A stretch of 21,878 nt of DNA from Thermococcus sp. (lineage in GTDB: Archaea > Methanobacteriota_B > Thermococci > Thermococcales > Thermococcaceae). The stretch covers positions 1 to 21,878 of the forward strand of contig JALTCK010000115.1 of assembly GCA_027074805.1 (NCBI GenBank), written 5' to 3'. The position numbers and the translations under genes were made by a program. Of this stretch, positions 21,056-21,878 are shown in pieces (position 1 is the stretch's first letter; each line of letters starts with the position of its first letter). The notes below the pieces were generated by a model. It was not told the origin of the DNA. It saw nothing but the letters and a program-made list of their open reading frames with translations, and made no database searches.

Positions 21056-21878
21056 TCATCCAGTCTCATGGAGATTCCCAAAAATTAAAGGAGTAATTAT
21101 GAACATTACAATCAGGGCATCAATGCCCGGATCCAAAGAATAAATCATCACCGATAAGGTGAGGGCAAGAGCCTGGGGAGACCTTTCACTCTCCCTCAGA
21201 AAATTACCAAGGAGAAAGGCCTCAATGAGACCTAGAATTCCGAAGTCAGCTACCGCCTGCCCGAAGAAAAAATAGGTGTAGTTAAGAGAAGCCCCAAAAA
21301 GCTCTGAGACCATGTGTCTAGGGTTGTCGCTGAGGAGAAGCGCGCCATGGAAAAGCCCCCATGGAAGGGAGAGCCTCACGAGGTTATGGAAGACTAGGAA
21401 AGTGAAGCCCACCCTGACTAAAAGGGCCTCAAGACCGCCACTCATCCAGAGTACGACTCCAAAGAGCAAGATGCCGAGCGCCGCCGTCCTCTTCCCCATT
21501 CGCGGGGAGGTGAGGTAAAAGGAGAAAAAGTAGGAGAGATAAACGAGCAGCACGAGGGAGCGGAAAGTACCGAGAAGGAAAATCACCGTGTAAGCCCCCA
21601 AAAGTACGGTCTTCCATCTGACGGACAGGCGGGAATACGCCATCCCAACCGCCGCCAGGAGGGCCAGGAGAACGAGTGGACCCACGAGCGTGTATCTGAT
21701 CTCCCTCGCAAAAAGGGGAACCCCATAATGGAAGTAGAGGATGATTGGAACCACAAGGGAGAGTGCCAGTGCAACCTCTGGAAATTTCATGAATGGATCG
21801 AGACGAATTTTGTAAGAGACCAAGAGAAGAAAAGCTAATATTGGGGCCACTGGAGGCTCGTAAAATGAGAGAACTAAA
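21056..21878 (-). CDS. Polytopic membrane protein, possibly O-antigen-polymerase-like (5' end outside window)
   Basis: At least 273 residues of a highly hydrophobic protein with about eight or nine membrane segments; the frame is open to the right edge, so the true start lies beyond it and the in-frame GTG at 21848-21850 is probably internal. Near the C-terminal third a longer polar loop with Arg and His (HNLVRLSLPWGLFHG, then LSDNPRHMVSELFG) sits between hydrophobic segments, and the tail DFGILGLIEAFLLGNFLRE resembles O-antigen ligase/polymerase-type proteins. That family link is weak and by eye. It precedes the protease on the same strand, but 200 bases with the protease promoter separate them. 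Confidence 0.7.
   Translation of the reverse strand, partial: LVLSFYEPPVAPILAFLLLVSYKIRLDPFMKFPEVALALSLVVPIILYFHYGVPLFAREIRYTLVGPLVLLALLAAVGMAYSRLSVRWKTVLLGAYTVIFLLGTFRSLVLLVYLSYFFSFYLTSPRMGKRTAALGILLFGVVLWMSGGLEALLVRVGFTFLVFHNLVRLSLPWGLFHGALLLSDNPRHMVSELFGASLNYTYFFFGQAVADFGILGLIEAFLLGNFLRESERSPQALALTLSVMIYSLDPGIDALIVMFIITPLIFGNLHETG

Noticed and set aside
1..21878. Search by eye for tRNA, rRNA, CRISPR repeats, transposase genes and attachment sites
   Set aside because: No cloverleaf-like block with GGTTCGAATCC-type arms, no regularly spaced repeats and no intact transposase or integrase motif was found; a covariance-model scan would be more reliable for small RNAs.

Overview
The window reads as ordinary chromosome from a hyperthermophilic euryarchaeon of the Thermococcales, most likely a Thermococcus. 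The evidence is a pyrolysin-type secreted subtilase, a coenzyme A disulfide / sulfur reductase, archaeal NMD3 and DUF424, a minimal SufB-SufC pair, archaeal promoters (A-rich BRE followed by a T/A-rich TATA box), strong GGAGGTGA-type ribosome sites and fairly GC-rich coding sequence. I see no rRNA, tRNA, CRISPR array or intact mobile element.

Left part (1-3551). An edge-truncated ABC ATPase gene lies downstream of a two-gene minus-strand operon for Fe-S cluster assembly (SufC-like ATPase, then SufB/D-like scaffold, joined by an ATGA overlap). Divergent from it is a two-cluster ferredoxin-like protein. The shared promoter region holds a 16-bp palindrome and an exact copy of the extended SurR operator GTTn3AACn5GTT. 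A TauE/SafE permease converges on the ferredoxin gene and has a SurR-like core beside its own TATA box.

Middle left (3552-6691). A decayed gene remnant is followed by a cassette made of a GbsR/MarR-like regulator, a small four-helix membrane protein and a 560-residue SPASM radical SAM enzyme. All three promoters carry a CGAAA-type element, and the regulator's promoter has a perfect inverted repeat.

Middle (6776-11966). Five genes run on the minus strand: a two-helix membrane protein, a degenerate HerA/VirB4-like P-loop protein that has lost its nucleotide-binding residues, a COG3199 ATP-NAD-kinase-like protein, a K+ channel fused to a Cys/His motif and a beta-helix-like domain, and a COG0731-type radical SAM protein. 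The kinase-like and channel genes are 4 bases apart. Together these are the least explained genes here.

Right part (12148-21878). An MFS transporter converges on a CoA-disulfide / NAD(P)H sulfur oxidoreductase whose promoter contains a second exact extended SurR site. NMD3 and DUF424 follow, then a 1502-residue pyrolysin-like protease with an unusually large Asp-His insert and two interleaved inverted repeats at its promoter/start region, and finally an edge-truncated polytopic membrane protein.

The best-supported system-level reading is a sulfur-responsive link: the two exact SurR operators sit at the Fe-S assembly/ferredoxin promoters and at the sulfur reductase promoter. The two most open questions are the regulator-membrane protein-SPASM cassette and the channel/kinase-like/pseudo-ATPase cluster.
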